Source: CAYFPS01 sp964345075 (GTDB lineage: Bacteria; CAIWAD01). Taken from it: a stretch of DNA of 64,000 bases. Below, piece by piece: positions 25,266-33,993 of the stretch (position 1 is the stretch's first letter; each line of letters starts with the position of its first letter). The position numbers and the translations under genes are program-made. Location: the NCBI GenBank assembly GCA_964345075.1, contig CAYFPS010000001.1, forward strand, positions 186,001-250,000. The letters are read 5' to 3'. The notes under the pieces are model-generated. The model was not told where the DNA came from, made no database searches, and saw nothing but the letters and a program-made list of their open reading frames with translations.

Positions 25266-25274
25266 AGTATAGCA
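25266..25274 (-). promoter_or_regulatory. Possible extended -10 promoter for obgE
   Basis: TGCTATACT on the minus strand (TATACT at 25271-25266 with TG two bases upstream) is a strong extended -10 element. No good -35 is seen. Oddly it lies upstream of the terminator hairpin at 25226-25253. Confidence 0.4.
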
Positions 25275-25290
25275 GTTTGAGTGCGCTGGA

Positions 25291-27774
25291 TTACTTGGCC
25301 AGCAGCATCTTGCGGGTCTCACGCTGGCCGGCGGCCTCGATCGCGTAGAAGTAAACACCGCTGGTCATGCTGCTACCATCAAAGGTAACCGTGTGCTGTC
25401 CGGCGCCCATGGTGCCGTCAAGCAGCGTGGCCACTTCCTGACCCATCACGTTGTAGACCTTCAGGCTGGTCTTGGCAACCTGATTCAGCGTGAAGCTGAT
25501 CTGCGTGGTGGGGTTGAAGGGGTTCGGCACGTTCTGCATCAGCTCGAAGGAAACGGGCTGCACCTGATCATCAACTCCGACAACACTGCGATCGTAGAGA
25601 ACCATGCTCGAATACTGCTCGAGGTTGTCCATCTCCATGATGGCGTTGACAGGGCCTTCGCCATTGGCGGCGGAGTACATGAAGCGATAGGCAAGTTCCT
25701 GGCCGTTCGAGAAGACGAACTTGAAGGCCTGCTCACGGGTCGGGATCACATTGTGACCGACGCTGACATGAACGCGACGGGCCGTGCGGGCAGGAATCAT
25801 GCCATCCCACTCGTTGCCACCGGCCGGATTCTCAATCCAGGCACCCGGGGCGTTGGGATCGCCGTCCAGCACTTCCCACATGTACCACAGGTCGGCATTG
25901 TCGGCGGAGAAGTCATCCAGCATGTCGTGATACATGATGACTTCGTCGACATAGAGGTCTTCGGTGCTCTCGTTGAAGATGTTGATCGGGTCAACCATCT
26001 GGATGGTGTCAAGATGACCGTCCGTGAACCACCACTGGCGGCTGTAGGGGAACAGGCCAGCGCGACCGGGGGCATCCCAGGCCTGGCCCGTGTGCGGCGG
26101 CACATCGCCGACGGGAACACGCATGTAGGCGTAGGGATTCTCGGTCTCGACGGATCCGTCGTTGGCGTCCCCGCTACGAATGCTGGAACCGGCATGGGTG
26201 TCGACCATGAAGGTGACGTGCAGGTAACCATTGTCCACGAACTCAGCCAGACTGCCGAAGGTCTCGCTCAGGCACTCGTCCACCAGGCAGCCGGGGGTCT
26301 GGGTGTTGGTGATGTTGACGCGCGGTCCCCAGGTCTCGCCGTTGTCGGCCGAGCAAGCCATGTAGAGCTCGCCGTTGGGCATCTCCAGAGCGTCGTCGCC
26401 AGCGTCACGGACATCCTCATAGCTGTAAACATTCCACAGGGCGTAGAGGTAACCGGTGTCGCGGTCAACGGCCAGCTGAACGCGGTCGGTCGGAATGCGG
26501 AAGACACCCGGATCGGGCAGGCCCGGCACCTCGTAGTCACCATCAGCGTTCTCATACCATTCACCATTGCTGGTGCTCCAGCCGGCAATGTGACCGTAGG
26601 TGCCGGTCGTGGCGTTGTAATGCCAGATGCTGGTGGCGTAGTCGATGTTGGCAAAAGCCGTGTAGTACATGGTGTCATCGAGCGGATCGATGTAGAGCAT
26701 GGAATCGGCATAGGCCACCGGGGCGGACCAGGCAATGTGCAGGTTGGGGCTTTCCTGGGCGTCGTAGATGGCGTCGATGTCGGCATAGGCCATGTTACCG
26801 AAGGCGAAAGGCGCGTCACTGTCGGCGTGTCCGTAGTTGGTCACGTTGACAACTTCGCCGCCCTCGATCACCGTGGCCAGATCCGTGGAGGCATCACGTG
26901 CTTCATAATAGAAGATGTCATGGTGCCACTGGCTGGCTCCGTAGGTGGCGTCTTCGAAAATGGGGTTAGCGGCCGGGGCGTTCTGCATGAAGAGAGCGGC
27001 AGCGGCGGGAGCATTCTTGGCGGCGGCCATGCAGTAGCTCAGCGTATTGCTGTTGTCGGTGACGGTCACCCAATCCGTGTCCCAGCTGTCGCCATCGGCA
27101 GAAGCCTTGTAGTAGACGGCGTCGGGCGTGGCGGTACCGGCATCGCCACTCATCACATGAACCTTGTCCTGATAGTCCACGGCAACGTGCGGCCAGAGGA
27201 TGTCAAGACCGGTCGTGCTCTGCACCAGCTGGAAGGCCAGCGTGCAGCCAAAGAAGTCCACGCCGAACCAGGAGGCTGCGGGCGCGGAGGTATGGAAGGC
27301 GGGAACACCGGAATCGGCACCCAGTCCGTTGGCCGGGGCGCCACTGGTCACCGCAATCGAGGTATAACCGGAATGCTGGGCAGCCACATCCTGCGGGCTG
27401 GTCAGCGTCAGGTCCGTGCCCACGCACCAGCTGCGCACGCGACGACCGGAACCGATGTCGGTACCACCCATGAACACACCATGAGCCACACCGTCGGAGC
27501 TTACTGCGATCATCTTGTTGTAGGAACCATTGTGCTGGTAGTCGTAACGAGAATAACCGACTTCGACGGCATCATAGTCGTAGGCGGGCAGTTCGTTGAC
27601 TTCGCGATCGCCGCTCTTGGGGGCGACACTGTTCGGCGTCTCGTTGCCGGTCATGTTCTGACGGGCAGCGAGATCGCTCTTGACACGGCCCGTCTCAATG
27701 GACGCATCCATGGGGACGGCGGCCATCGCGGCGGTACCGAGGGCCAGACTGGCCAAAATCAAAGCGTTGCGCAT
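25291..27774 (-). CDS. Secreted Asp-box (BNR-like) protein with C-terminal type IX sorting domain
   Basis: The 827-residue product has a signal peptide (MRNALILASLALGTAAMA) and a repeated beta-propeller-like body with Asp-box motifs, clearest in SADNGETWG near residue 476 and SADGDSWDTDW near residue 225, as in sialidase-type propellers. The last ~80 residues are a FlgD-like/type A sorting domain: NVPNPFNPTTQISFTL, LKVYNVMGQEVATLL, TFDGSSMTSGVYFYAI and a basic end RKMLLAK. It is probably exported by the type IX system and attached to, or released from, the surface. No sialidase catalytic residues were identified, so enzyme activity is not claimed. GAGG precedes the ATG. Confidence 0.83.
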   Translation of the reverse strand: MRNALILASLALGTAAMAAVPMDASIETGRVKSDLAARQNMTGNETPNSVAPKSGDREVNELPAYDYDAVEVGYSRYDYQHNGSYNKMIAVSSDGVAHGVFMGGTDIGSGRRVRSWCVGTDLTLTSPQDVAAQHSGYTSIAVTSGAPANGLGADSGVPAFHTSAPAASWFGVDFFGCTLAFQLVQSTTGLDILWPHVAVDYQDKVHVMSGDAGTATPDAVYYKASADGDSWDTDWVTVTDNSNTLSYCMAAAKNAPAAAALFMQNAPAANPIFEDATYGASQWHHDIFYYEARDASTDLATVIEGGEVVNVTNYGHADSDAPFAFGNMAYADIDAIYDAQESPNLHIAWSAPVAYADSMLYIDPLDDTMYYTAFANIDYATSIWHYNATTGTYGHIAGWSTSNGEWYENADGDYEVPGLPDPGVFRIPTDRVQLAVDRDTGYLYALWNVYSYEDVRDAGDDALEMPNGELYMACSADNGETWGPRVNITNTQTPGCLVDECLSETFGSLAEFVDNGYLHVTFMVDTHAGSSIRSGDANDGSVETENPYAYMRVPVGDVPPHTGQAWDAPGRAGLFPYSRQWWFTDGHLDTIQMVDPINIFNESTEDLYVDEVIMYHDMLDDFSADNADLWYMWEVLDGDPNAPGAWIENPAGGNEWDGMIPARTARRVHVSVGHNVIPTREQAFKFVFSNGQELAYRFMYSAANGEGPVNAIMEMDNLEQYSSMVLYDRSVVGVDDQVQPVSFELMQNVPNPFNPTTQISFTLNQVAKTSLKVYNVMGQEVATLLDGTMGAGQHTVTFDGSSMTSGVYFYAIEAAGQRETRKMLLAK

Positions 27775-27849
27775 AGCATACCTCGTTGAAGGAATGTGAA
27801 TGTGTTGTGTTCGATATTGTGACGCGGAAGGGCTCTCCTGGAGCCTCTC

Positions 27850-27864
27850 TTTACAGACTGTAAA
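27850..27864. other. Perfect 15-bp dyad upstream of the Asp-box gene
   Basis: TTTACAG-A-CTGTAAA is a perfect inverted repeat with a one-base centre, 76 bases upstream of the ATG at 27774. A second, GC-rich inverted repeat (GGCTC-N5-GAGCC) follows at 27831-27845. A TTGACA box on the minus strand at 27892-27887 lacks a normal -10. The dyad could be an operator. Confidence 0.45.
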
Positions 27865-27903
27865 AGGTTGCGATTCCCGCGTCCGATGTCAAGCTGAGCA
27901 AAA

Positions 27904-27924
27904 GCTTGACAGGGACAATCAAGC
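27904..27924 (-). terminator. Terminator of the long 45025-27947 gene array
   Basis: Minus strand GCTTGA-N9-TCAAGC followed by TTTTGCT, 23 bases after the stop of the 27947 gene. The 6-bp stem is short but well placed. Confidence 0.6.
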
Positions 27925-27946
27925 AACTCCTGTGCCAGTTTCTGAA

Positions 27947-29491
27947 TCAATCGAGCTCTGATGAGTGAGAAAGTAAAAAGAGCTCCTGCCCGCTAAAGGC
28001 GTATGTCCGCTCCCTGAAGTGCAATTCAACCTGCTTTGGCCAGACCTTCAAGCCCTCGTACCGTCTGGCGATCTGCCTGATGGTCAACGCAAACTCTGCG
28101 CGCGTGGCCTTGTCTGAATGAAAACGAGGCCGTTCGGGGCCACCGCCGGAATAGCCCATATCCAAGAGCTCGGCTTCAAGCATGGCTTCGTCAAGAAGGG
28201 CGGCAGGCCTGGAGAGCCGATTCGCCTGTAGCCGCGGCAGCCCGCTACCCGGCAGAGTGGCGTCATACAGAATGGGGTCGGAAAAGCGCAAACAGATGCC
28301 GAGAAGCTGGGCAAGAGCCGGTGGTTGTTGGTCGAGGCTCGCAAGCCTGAGAGAAACCGGCCCGGTATCGGCCGGCAATTCTTCAAAGCGCAGGCTACCC
28401 TCTTCAACAATTGCCTCACCAATCGGTCGATCCTCTTCCAGAAGTTCCAGCCTGAGGCCATCCGGCAGGTCGCTTCGTGCGACAAGGCCGTCGCCCAGCG
28501 GAACCCAGGAAACACCTTTCAGGCGAAGCTGCCCGGCAAGAACCCGGGCGCGGAAAGCCTCCAGCTTTTCCTCCAGTCGCGAGGGAGCCAGATTGCCAAG
28601 GGTCTCCGCCAAATCCGCTCCACTGGCCATCAGACGCTCTGCCGCCTCCAGCAGGCCCTCGCTTCGCGCAAGATCCAGCAAGCTCCTGGCCTGCCGCCCT
28701 TCCTCCAGCTCGCGGGCAAGCAGATGATTGAAGCCTCCACCCGGCACAGGCTGCTCAAGCGCCTGCTGAAGCTCCGAGCGTGCGCTTCCGGCCGCGCGGG
28801 CCTGATCGCGCCTTAGCGAAAGTGTGCGGCCCATGGCACCAAGCTCTTCCATTGCCGCCCGGCTCGTCGGGTTCAGCTTGTTCCAGTAAGGGGCCAGTTT
28901 GAGCTCCAGAGCGTCCAGCCGGGCAAGCAGCTCCTGAATCCGTTCGGGTGCGCCGGCAGGACCCTCAGCCAGAAGAGTACGCGCCTCCTCGGTTAACTGG
29001 CGGATTTCCACCTGCACGTCCCGGGAGGGCATCACGGGAACGGTGCCGCCGGTACCTCCTTCACCAAGCCAGCTACTGTAAACGGCAACCAGAAAGAGCG
29101 TGACGAGAACTCCCGCCAAAAGCCCGGCAGCAGGCACCAGCCAGCGCGGCCGTTTTCCCGCCTTCGCTTCCGGGCGCGGCGGGTCGACGTCAAAACCCGA
29201 ACCTTCTTCCAGGACGAGCTCATCGTCACCTTCCGATTCGGCCGCAAGCGGGTGTGTGCGATCGCCCGTTGGTGAATCCACGCGCTCAAGACGCAGGCCA
29301 AGGCCAAGGCGCTCAAGCTCGCGCCGAACAGCAACAGCCTCTGAAAGGGGACTCTCCTTCACCACAAGGAAGGGTGCGTAGCGGAATTCGCGGCGAAGAA
29401 TAGACAGCGAGATGCCGCTTAAGCGGCTGAGCTTTTCCAGCACGCGGGGGTCGCGTGATACATCGAGCAGATAGAGGTTGTAGGTGGTCAC
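27947..29491 (-). CDS. Membrane protein with L7/L12-C-like N-terminal domain, unknown function
   Basis: The first 70 residues (VLEKLSRLSGISLSILRREF ... SEAVAVRRELERLGLGLRLERV) follow the pattern of the ribosomal protein L7/L12 C-terminal fold: helix-loop-strand with a closing amphipathic helix. An acidic linker, one membrane helix near residues 118-138 and a long helical, coiled-coil-like region (ELQQALEQ, ELEEGRQARSLLDLARSEG) follow; the C-terminal third is beta-rich. No catalytic motif is seen. Start is GTG 29491 with an ideal GAAGGAGGTCGC leader. It closes the array, 14 bases after hutH. Confidence 0.65.
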   Translation of the reverse strand: MTTYNLYLLDVSRDPRVLEKLSRLSGISLSILRREFRYAPFLVVKESPLSEAVAVRRELERLGLGLRLERVDSPTGDRTHPLAAESEGDDELVLEEGSGFDVDPPRPEAKAGKRPRWLVPAAGLLAGVLVTLFLVAVYSSWLGEGGTGGTVPVMPSRDVQVEIRQLTEEARTLLAEGPAGAPERIQELLARLDALELKLAPYWNKLNPTSRAAMEELGAMGRTLSLRRDQARAAGSARSELQQALEQPVPGGGFNHLLARELEEGRQARSLLDLARSEGLLEAAERLMASGADLAETLGNLAPSRLEEKLEAFRARVLAGQLRLKGVSWVPLGDGLVARSDLPDGLRLELLEEDRPIGEAIVEEGSLRFEELPADTGPVSLRLASLDQQPPALAQLLGICLRFSDPILYDATLPGSGLPRLQANRLSRPAALLDEAMLEAELLDMGYSGGGPERPRFHSDKATRAEFALTIRQIARRYEGLKVWPKQVELHFRERTYAFSGQELFLLSHSSELD

Positions 29492-29505
29492 GCGACCTCC
29501 TTCGT

Positions 29506-31059
29506 CTATTCGAGCCTGCCGATGACAGCCTCCACCGCCGCTTCAATCGTACCCGACTCAATGTGGGCGCGCACGGCGTGATACTCCGCGCGGAAATCGT
29601 GATCAACAACCTCGTCGTCGCGCGACGCCTCGTGCTGTATCACGCGGCTGATTTCTTCCAGGGCTGCGCGGCTTCCCGTTCCGGCCGAGCCCTCCCGAAA
29701 CCTGCTGCCATAGTGGGCTGCCAGCAGCTCAATGGAAAGAACCGTTTCCAGGTGCTGCGAAATCTCCAGGGCGTGCAGGGCGGCATTGGCGCCCATGGAA
29801 ACATGGTCTTCCTGATTGGCGCTGGTGGGAATGCTGTCCACCGTGTCCGGATGAGCGAGGGTCTTGCACTTGCTAACGAGACTGGCCGCCGTATACTGAC
29901 AGATCATCATGCCCGAATTAAGGCCGCCTCGTGTTACAAGAAAGGCGGGCAGCCCATAGCTCTGTGATGCGTCCAGCAGCTTGGCCGTGCGCCTTTCGGA
30001 GATGCTGGCAAGTTCGGTCAGGACGATCTTGAGAAAATCGAGGGCGTTGGCAACCGGTTCTCCATGAAAATTGCCGCCGCTCAAAACGTCGTTATCCTCG
30101 GCAAAGATCAGCGGATTATCGGTGACGGCATTCATCTCCCGCTCAACGACGGAGACAAGGTGCTCGATTGTATCACGGGCACTGCCGTGAACCTGAGGCG
30201 CACAGCGCACGCTGTAACTGTCCTGCACACGGGCATGCGCTTCGTCGGGGCGATCAACACGGGTGGAGTCTTCAACCATGCGCCGAATATTGCGGGCCGA
30301 CAGGATCTGACCAGGATGAGGTCTTAGCTGATGCAGACGCGGATCAAAGGCGGCAGACTTGCCCTGAAAGGCTTCCAGGCTGAGCGCCAGCGCAATGTCT
30401 GCCATGCGGGCCAATTTGCGCGCCCGAATCAGCAGCAGGGCCGCGCTTGCCGTCATGAATTGCGTGCCGTTATTGAGGGCAAGACCTTCCTTGGCCAGCA
30501 GACTCATGGGCTCCAGCCTGTGCTGATTGAGCACTTCCCGGGCCGGTCGCCACTCGCCATCGCTTTTCAGGAAACCCTCGCCGATTACGGGCAGAGCCAT
30601 GTGCGAAAGCGGACTCAAGTCGCCCGAGGCTCCCACGCTACCAAGTGCCGGCACCTGCGGAATCAGGTCCTTTCTTAGAAAGTCGAGCAGTCGCTCAATC
30701 AGGCAAGGACGAACACCACTGTTGCCCTGTGCCAGTGACTGCGCTCTCAGCAAGAGCATGGTGCGCACTACGTCGTCAGGCAGCGGGTCGCCGGTAGAGA
30801 CCGCATGGCTGACCAGCAGGTTATGTTGCAGACGGCCCAGGTCCTCCGGGGGAATCTGCACCCGCTGAAGAGCGCCAAAGCCCGTTGTGATTCCATAGAT
30901 CACGCGCTTCTCGGCTACCGCCTTGTCGACCCAGGCGCGAGATTCTTCCAGCAGCTGCCGGACATCGTCCTTGATAAGGAAGTCAAGCTCGCCCGCAGCG
31001 AGTGCCTCTACGTGGGACAGGTTCAGCCACGTGCTGCCTGCCTCGATCAATTGTTTCAT
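29506..31059 (-). CDS. hutH: Histidine ammonia-lyase
   Basis: Deaminates histidine to urocanate. The MIO cofactor triad Ala-Ser-Gly is in GSVGASGDLSPLSHMALP; other family segments are YGITTGFGAL, NLLVSHAVSTGDPLP, QDSYSVRCAPQVHG, NPLIF and HVSMGANAALHALE with an ATGA overlap to the M28 gene. Length of 517 is normal. No hutU, hutI or hutG is in the window, so either the rest of the pathway lies elsewhere or the lyase serves another purpose, such as urocanate formation; the MIO family also includes phenylalanine/tyrosine lyases, but the motif context is HAL-like. Confidence 0.92.
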   Translation of the reverse strand: MKQLIEAGSTWLNLSHVEALAAGELDFLIKDDVRQLLEESRAWVDKAVAEKRVIYGITTGFGALQRVQIPPEDLGRLQHNLLVSHAVSTGDPLPDDVVRTMLLLRAQSLAQGNSGVRPCLIERLLDFLRKDLIPQVPALGSVGASGDLSPLSHMALPVIGEGFLKSDGEWRPAREVLNQHRLEPMSLLAKEGLALNNGTQFMTASAALLLIRARKLARMADIALALSLEAFQGKSAAFDPRLHQLRPHPGQILSARNIRRMVEDSTRVDRPDEAHARVQDSYSVRCAPQVHGSARDTIEHLVSVVEREMNAVTDNPLIFAEDNDVLSGGNFHGEPVANALDFLKIVLTELASISERRTAKLLDASQSYGLPAFLVTRGGLNSGMMICQYTAASLVSKCKTLAHPDTVDSIPTSANQEDHVSMGANAALHALEISQHLETVLSIELLAAHYGSRFREGSAGTGSRAALEEISRVIQHEASRDDEVVDHDFRAEYHAVRAHIESGTIEAAVEAVIGRLE

Positions 31060-32828
31060 TTTCTGCGAGTTTCCAGAACAAGGGGAAGGGTCAGGCGGCG
31101 ACCGTCGCTGCCTGTATCACGCTCACCCGTCAGCAGAACCTCCACGTGCAGTGTATCACCGCTTGAAGTTCCCCTAAGGGCGTAAGTGTAGTCGAAAATA
31201 TTGGCCACCGGCTTCTGGTTTACGGCCATGACCTGATCTCCAGCAACCAGTCCGGCCCGCTCGGCGGGTGATGCCGCACGCACGGCGGCAATCCGCATAC
31301 CGCCTTCTGCCGTGGCCTGATAGGCGGGTGTGATCCCGATTCCCGCCTCGATCCGGCCCTGCTTTTCTGTGCTTCCTGCCGTGGCAAATCCGGGCCGGGA
31401 CAGCTCCAGGCTTTCTTGCCTTAGCCGGTCAATCCACTCGGCCACCCAGCTTGCGACACGATCGATGCCTTCAAGATCCAGGCTCTCCACCACATCCGCA
31501 GGGCTGTGATACTCGGGGTGTGCGCCCGTAAAGAGCATGACGCTCGGCACGCCATGGGCCAGAAAGGATTCGTGATCGCCTCCCGGTGCTGCGTTCTCGG
31601 CCCTGAACTCAAGCGTGCTGTTTTCCGGAAAAGGTCCGGCAGCCAGCAGCGGATAATCGTTCAGACCAAGAATCGAAAGCTGGCTGCGATCGTAATGGCC
31701 AACCATGTCAATGTTGATCATCAGGCTGATGGCCTCCGGCGAAATCAGGCCAGAGTCCAGAAGGTAACGGGAGCCCAGTCTTCCCTGCTCTTCTCCAGCA
31801 AAAAAAACAAATAGCAGATTGCGTGAACCAGCGGCATCTTGCCGCCTGAATCCTTCAGCAATTTGCAAGAGCGCGGCAACGCCGCTGGCATTGTCATCAG
31901 CTCCCGGAAAATAACCGCCGTCCTCAGCCGTCCCCAGATGATCGTAGTGGGCTCCGATGACAAGCCAGTCGGCTCCGGCGACCTGCCCTGCTGGCACGGC
32001 CAATAGATTGGCGCTCTCTTTTGTGATACGCCGGGGATCCAGTTCAAGCATGATGCGGGATTCAAGCAGCATCGGCCCGACCGGACGGCGGCGACGATTA
32101 GCCTGGGAAAGCAGGCTGCGCGGACTCTTGCCAGTTTCCGCCAGCAGTTCTTCAAGCAGGTCACTACTGATTGCGGCCAGCGGCAGGCCTGTATCACCAA
32201 AGGTCGGATCAGGTCCTGTAAGCCGCTCAGCCCCGGCCCGTGATTCAAAGGGGTTGTCTGCAATCAGAACACAGGCTGCTCCAGCCTTTTTTGCCGCCGC
32301 AATTCTGCTTTTCAGTGCGTAGGCCTCAAGCCACTCCTCGTCTTCGGCGCGTTCACCAACCGGACCTTGCCGAATGATAACCACAGCCTTCCCCAAGAGG
32401 CCCGCCCCCGCGTAGTCGTTCCAGCCGGTCTCAAAATTGTGAATGCCGTAGCCGCAAAAGGCCAGCGGCAGCTCCAGCTTTTGCGCCCGTGCACTTGCCT
32501 CCAGCGGCGCCCAGTCAAGGGAATCCACCGCAACGCCATTCACGAGGAGCGCGGCCTGTGCAAAGTGCGTGCTCTTGACAAACGTATACGTCTGGCTGAA
32601 GTCCGTGCCGAATGCCGGGACAAGTCCTGCCGATTGCAGCTCCCTTGTAATGAACTGCGCGGCCTGCGCCTCTCCGGGCTCCCCGGCCTGACGCCCGGCG
32701 AGTTCTGCCTTGCACAAATGTGTAACACGTTCAATGCTTGTTGCTGCCTCCAGCCATGGGCAGCACAAAAGCAGGCAGGCTGGCAGCAGCCAGATGAAAG
32801 CTCGACTAGGGCTCATAGTTGGCGACAT
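31056..32828 (-). CDS. Secreted M28 aminopeptidase with PA and PDZ domains
   Basis: After a signal peptide, a protease-associated domain (LPLAFCGYGIHNFETGWNDYAG through VVIIRQGPVG and AGAACVLIADNP) is inserted before the M28 zinc peptidase core: IGAHYDHLG (first His), PGADDNASGVAALL (bridging Asp), FFAGEEQGRLGS (Glu pair), MINIDMVG and a late His near PEYHSPAD. A PDZ domain closes the protein (GMRIAAVRAASPAERAGLVAGDQVMAVN). ATG 32828 is preferred for AAGGA five bases upstream. It overlaps the SPOR gene and couples to hutH by ATGA. Confidence 0.88.
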   Translation of the reverse strand: MSPTMSPSRAFIWLLPACLLLCCPWLEAATSIERVTHLCKAELAGRQAGEPGEAQAAQFITRELQSAGLVPAFGTDFSQTYTFVKSTHFAQAALLVNGVAVDSLDWAPLEASARAQKLELPLAFCGYGIHNFETGWNDYAGAGLLGKAVVIIRQGPVGERAEDEEWLEAYALKSRIAAAKKAGAACVLIADNPFESRAGAERLTGPDPTFGDTGLPLAAISSDLLEELLAETGKSPRSLLSQANRRRRPVGPMLLESRIMLELDPRRITKESANLLAVPAGQVAGADWLVIGAHYDHLGTAEDGGYFPGADDNASGVAALLQIAEGFRRQDAAGSRNLLFVFFAGEEQGRLGSRYLLDSGLISPEAISLMINIDMVGHYDRSQLSILGLNDYPLLAAGPFPENSTLEFRAENAAPGGDHESFLAHGVPSVMLFTGAHPEYHSPADVVESLDLEGIDRVASWVAEWIDRLRQESLELSRPGFATAGSTEKQGRIEAGIGITPAYQATAEGGMRIAAVRAASPAERAGLVAGDQVMAVNQKPVANIFDYTYALRGTSSGDTLHVEVLLTGERDTGSDGRRLTLPLVLETRRK

Positions 32829-33993
32829 AAGAATCCTTGATGATTCCATTCATTTTGAGGCCAGAGGCAGCACTGTCGGCCTCGGCCCTGCGCTTGAAGT
32901 GACCAAGCCGCACACGGTACCAGGAGGAGTTGGGGCGAGGCGGCAGCAGATAGGCCCAGTAGCCGCCGGCCTCGAGCCTGGAAACCTCCTGCCTGGCCTG
33001 CGAACTGTCCTTGCTGGCCATGACCTGAATCGTAAAGCCCGTGGTTGTCTCTGGTTGCACGTGCCACTTCAACCCGTGGCTTTCTGTTGAAGGCGCATCG
33101 CCCTGTTCGCGTGGCAGGAGGGCAACAATCAGTATCACAACAAGGACGGCGGCCAGCGGAGCAGCCTTCCTGAGTGATACATCGGGAAGACGCAGCCGGG
33201 GAAGCCGGGGCATTTTGACAGTGACCAGACGCTGCCTTAGGCGAACATGCAGCGGATCACGGACAAGGCGCGGATCAAGCGCCGGATCATTCCTGAGTGC
33301 AGCAAGCGATAAAGGAAGATCTTTCAGTTTCATCCTGCGTTCATTCAGCAGTCGTAACACAAGCAGGCGCGCCGGATCCGATCCCCCCTCCGCCTGCTGA
33401 AAGATCAAGCTAAGGGGGTGCACTCCGCGCATTGTTTCAGCCGAGAGCAAGCCCTTGATTCTACGCTCGATCTCCTGCGAGTCAAGCTTGAGGCCAAATG
33501 CAGACGCCGTGTCATAAAGAACGAGCAGCCTGAAGTCATAACCCAAAGTGAGCTCCACGCGCTTAAGCAGGGGAAGCCATTCCGCCTTGAGTTCCGGCTG
33601 TGATTCAATCAGTTCAAGCAGGGCCTCGTCAATCTCGCCCGATTCTCCCGCTGCCGTCTCTGCAAGGCTGCTTAAGAGAAGCTCCGCGACACGAAGACCT
33701 TCCGGCCCGCGCTTCAACAGCTCTTCGTTTTGCAGAAGGAAAGCCTGAAGCGCGGCGTGATCCTGTCGGTTAAGCGCAACCCATTCATCCTTGAGCCGCG
33801 TGCTCAGTCGCCTCGCGGGAAGCAGCAGTATAAGGCCGAGTACTACAAGGAAGCACACAAGCGCAAGCGGCATGGCAATTGACGGAAGAGCGATCGCGTG
33901 ACACAAGGGGTCCAGCAGCAGAAAGGCCAGCCAGCTGACAAGTCCAGCACTCAGAAGAGCAAGGCCGGAATATCTGGAAAGTGCCCTGATCAA
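32806..33993 (-). CDS. SPOR-domain membrane protein
   Basis: The 395-residue protein has two N-terminal hydrophobic helices (residues ~10-60), a helical cytosolic middle region, a further membrane helix near residue 285 (AAPLAAVLVVILIVALL) and a C-terminal SPOR domain (GFTIQVMASKDSSQARQEVS to WYRVRLGHFKRRAEAD). SPOR domains bind denuded glycan strands at division sites, which fits its place directly after the PBP1A gene, overlapped by four bases. The middle portion is not recognised. Confidence 0.8.
   Translation of the reverse strand: MIRALSRYSGLALLSAGLVSWLAFLLLDPLCHAIALPSIAMPLALVCFLVVLGLILLLPARRLSTRLKDEWVALNRQDHAALQAFLLQNEELLKRGPEGLRVAELLLSSLAETAAGESGEIDEALLELIESQPELKAEWLPLLKRVELTLGYDFRLLVLYDTASAFGLKLDSQEIERRIKGLLSAETMRGVHPLSLIFQQAEGGSDPARLLVLRLLNERRMKLKDLPLSLAALRNDPALDPRLVRDPLHVRLRQRLVTVKMPRLPRLRLPDVSLRKAAPLAAVLVVILIVALLPREQGDAPSTESHGLKWHVQPETTTGFTIQVMASKDSSQARQEVSRLEAGGYWAYLLPPRPNSSWYRVRLGHFKRRAEADSAASGLKMNGIIKDSYVANYEP

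Noticed and set aside
25393..27789. Very long plus-strand open frame (798 codons)
   Set aside because: It mirrors the minus-strand Asp-box protein; its sequence is a Val/Gly/His-rich shadow without any domain, while the minus strand has a signal peptide and sorting domain.
27887..27892. TTGACA on the minus strand as a standard promoter for the Asp-box gene
   Set aside because: No acceptable -10 hexamer lies 16-18 bases downstream.
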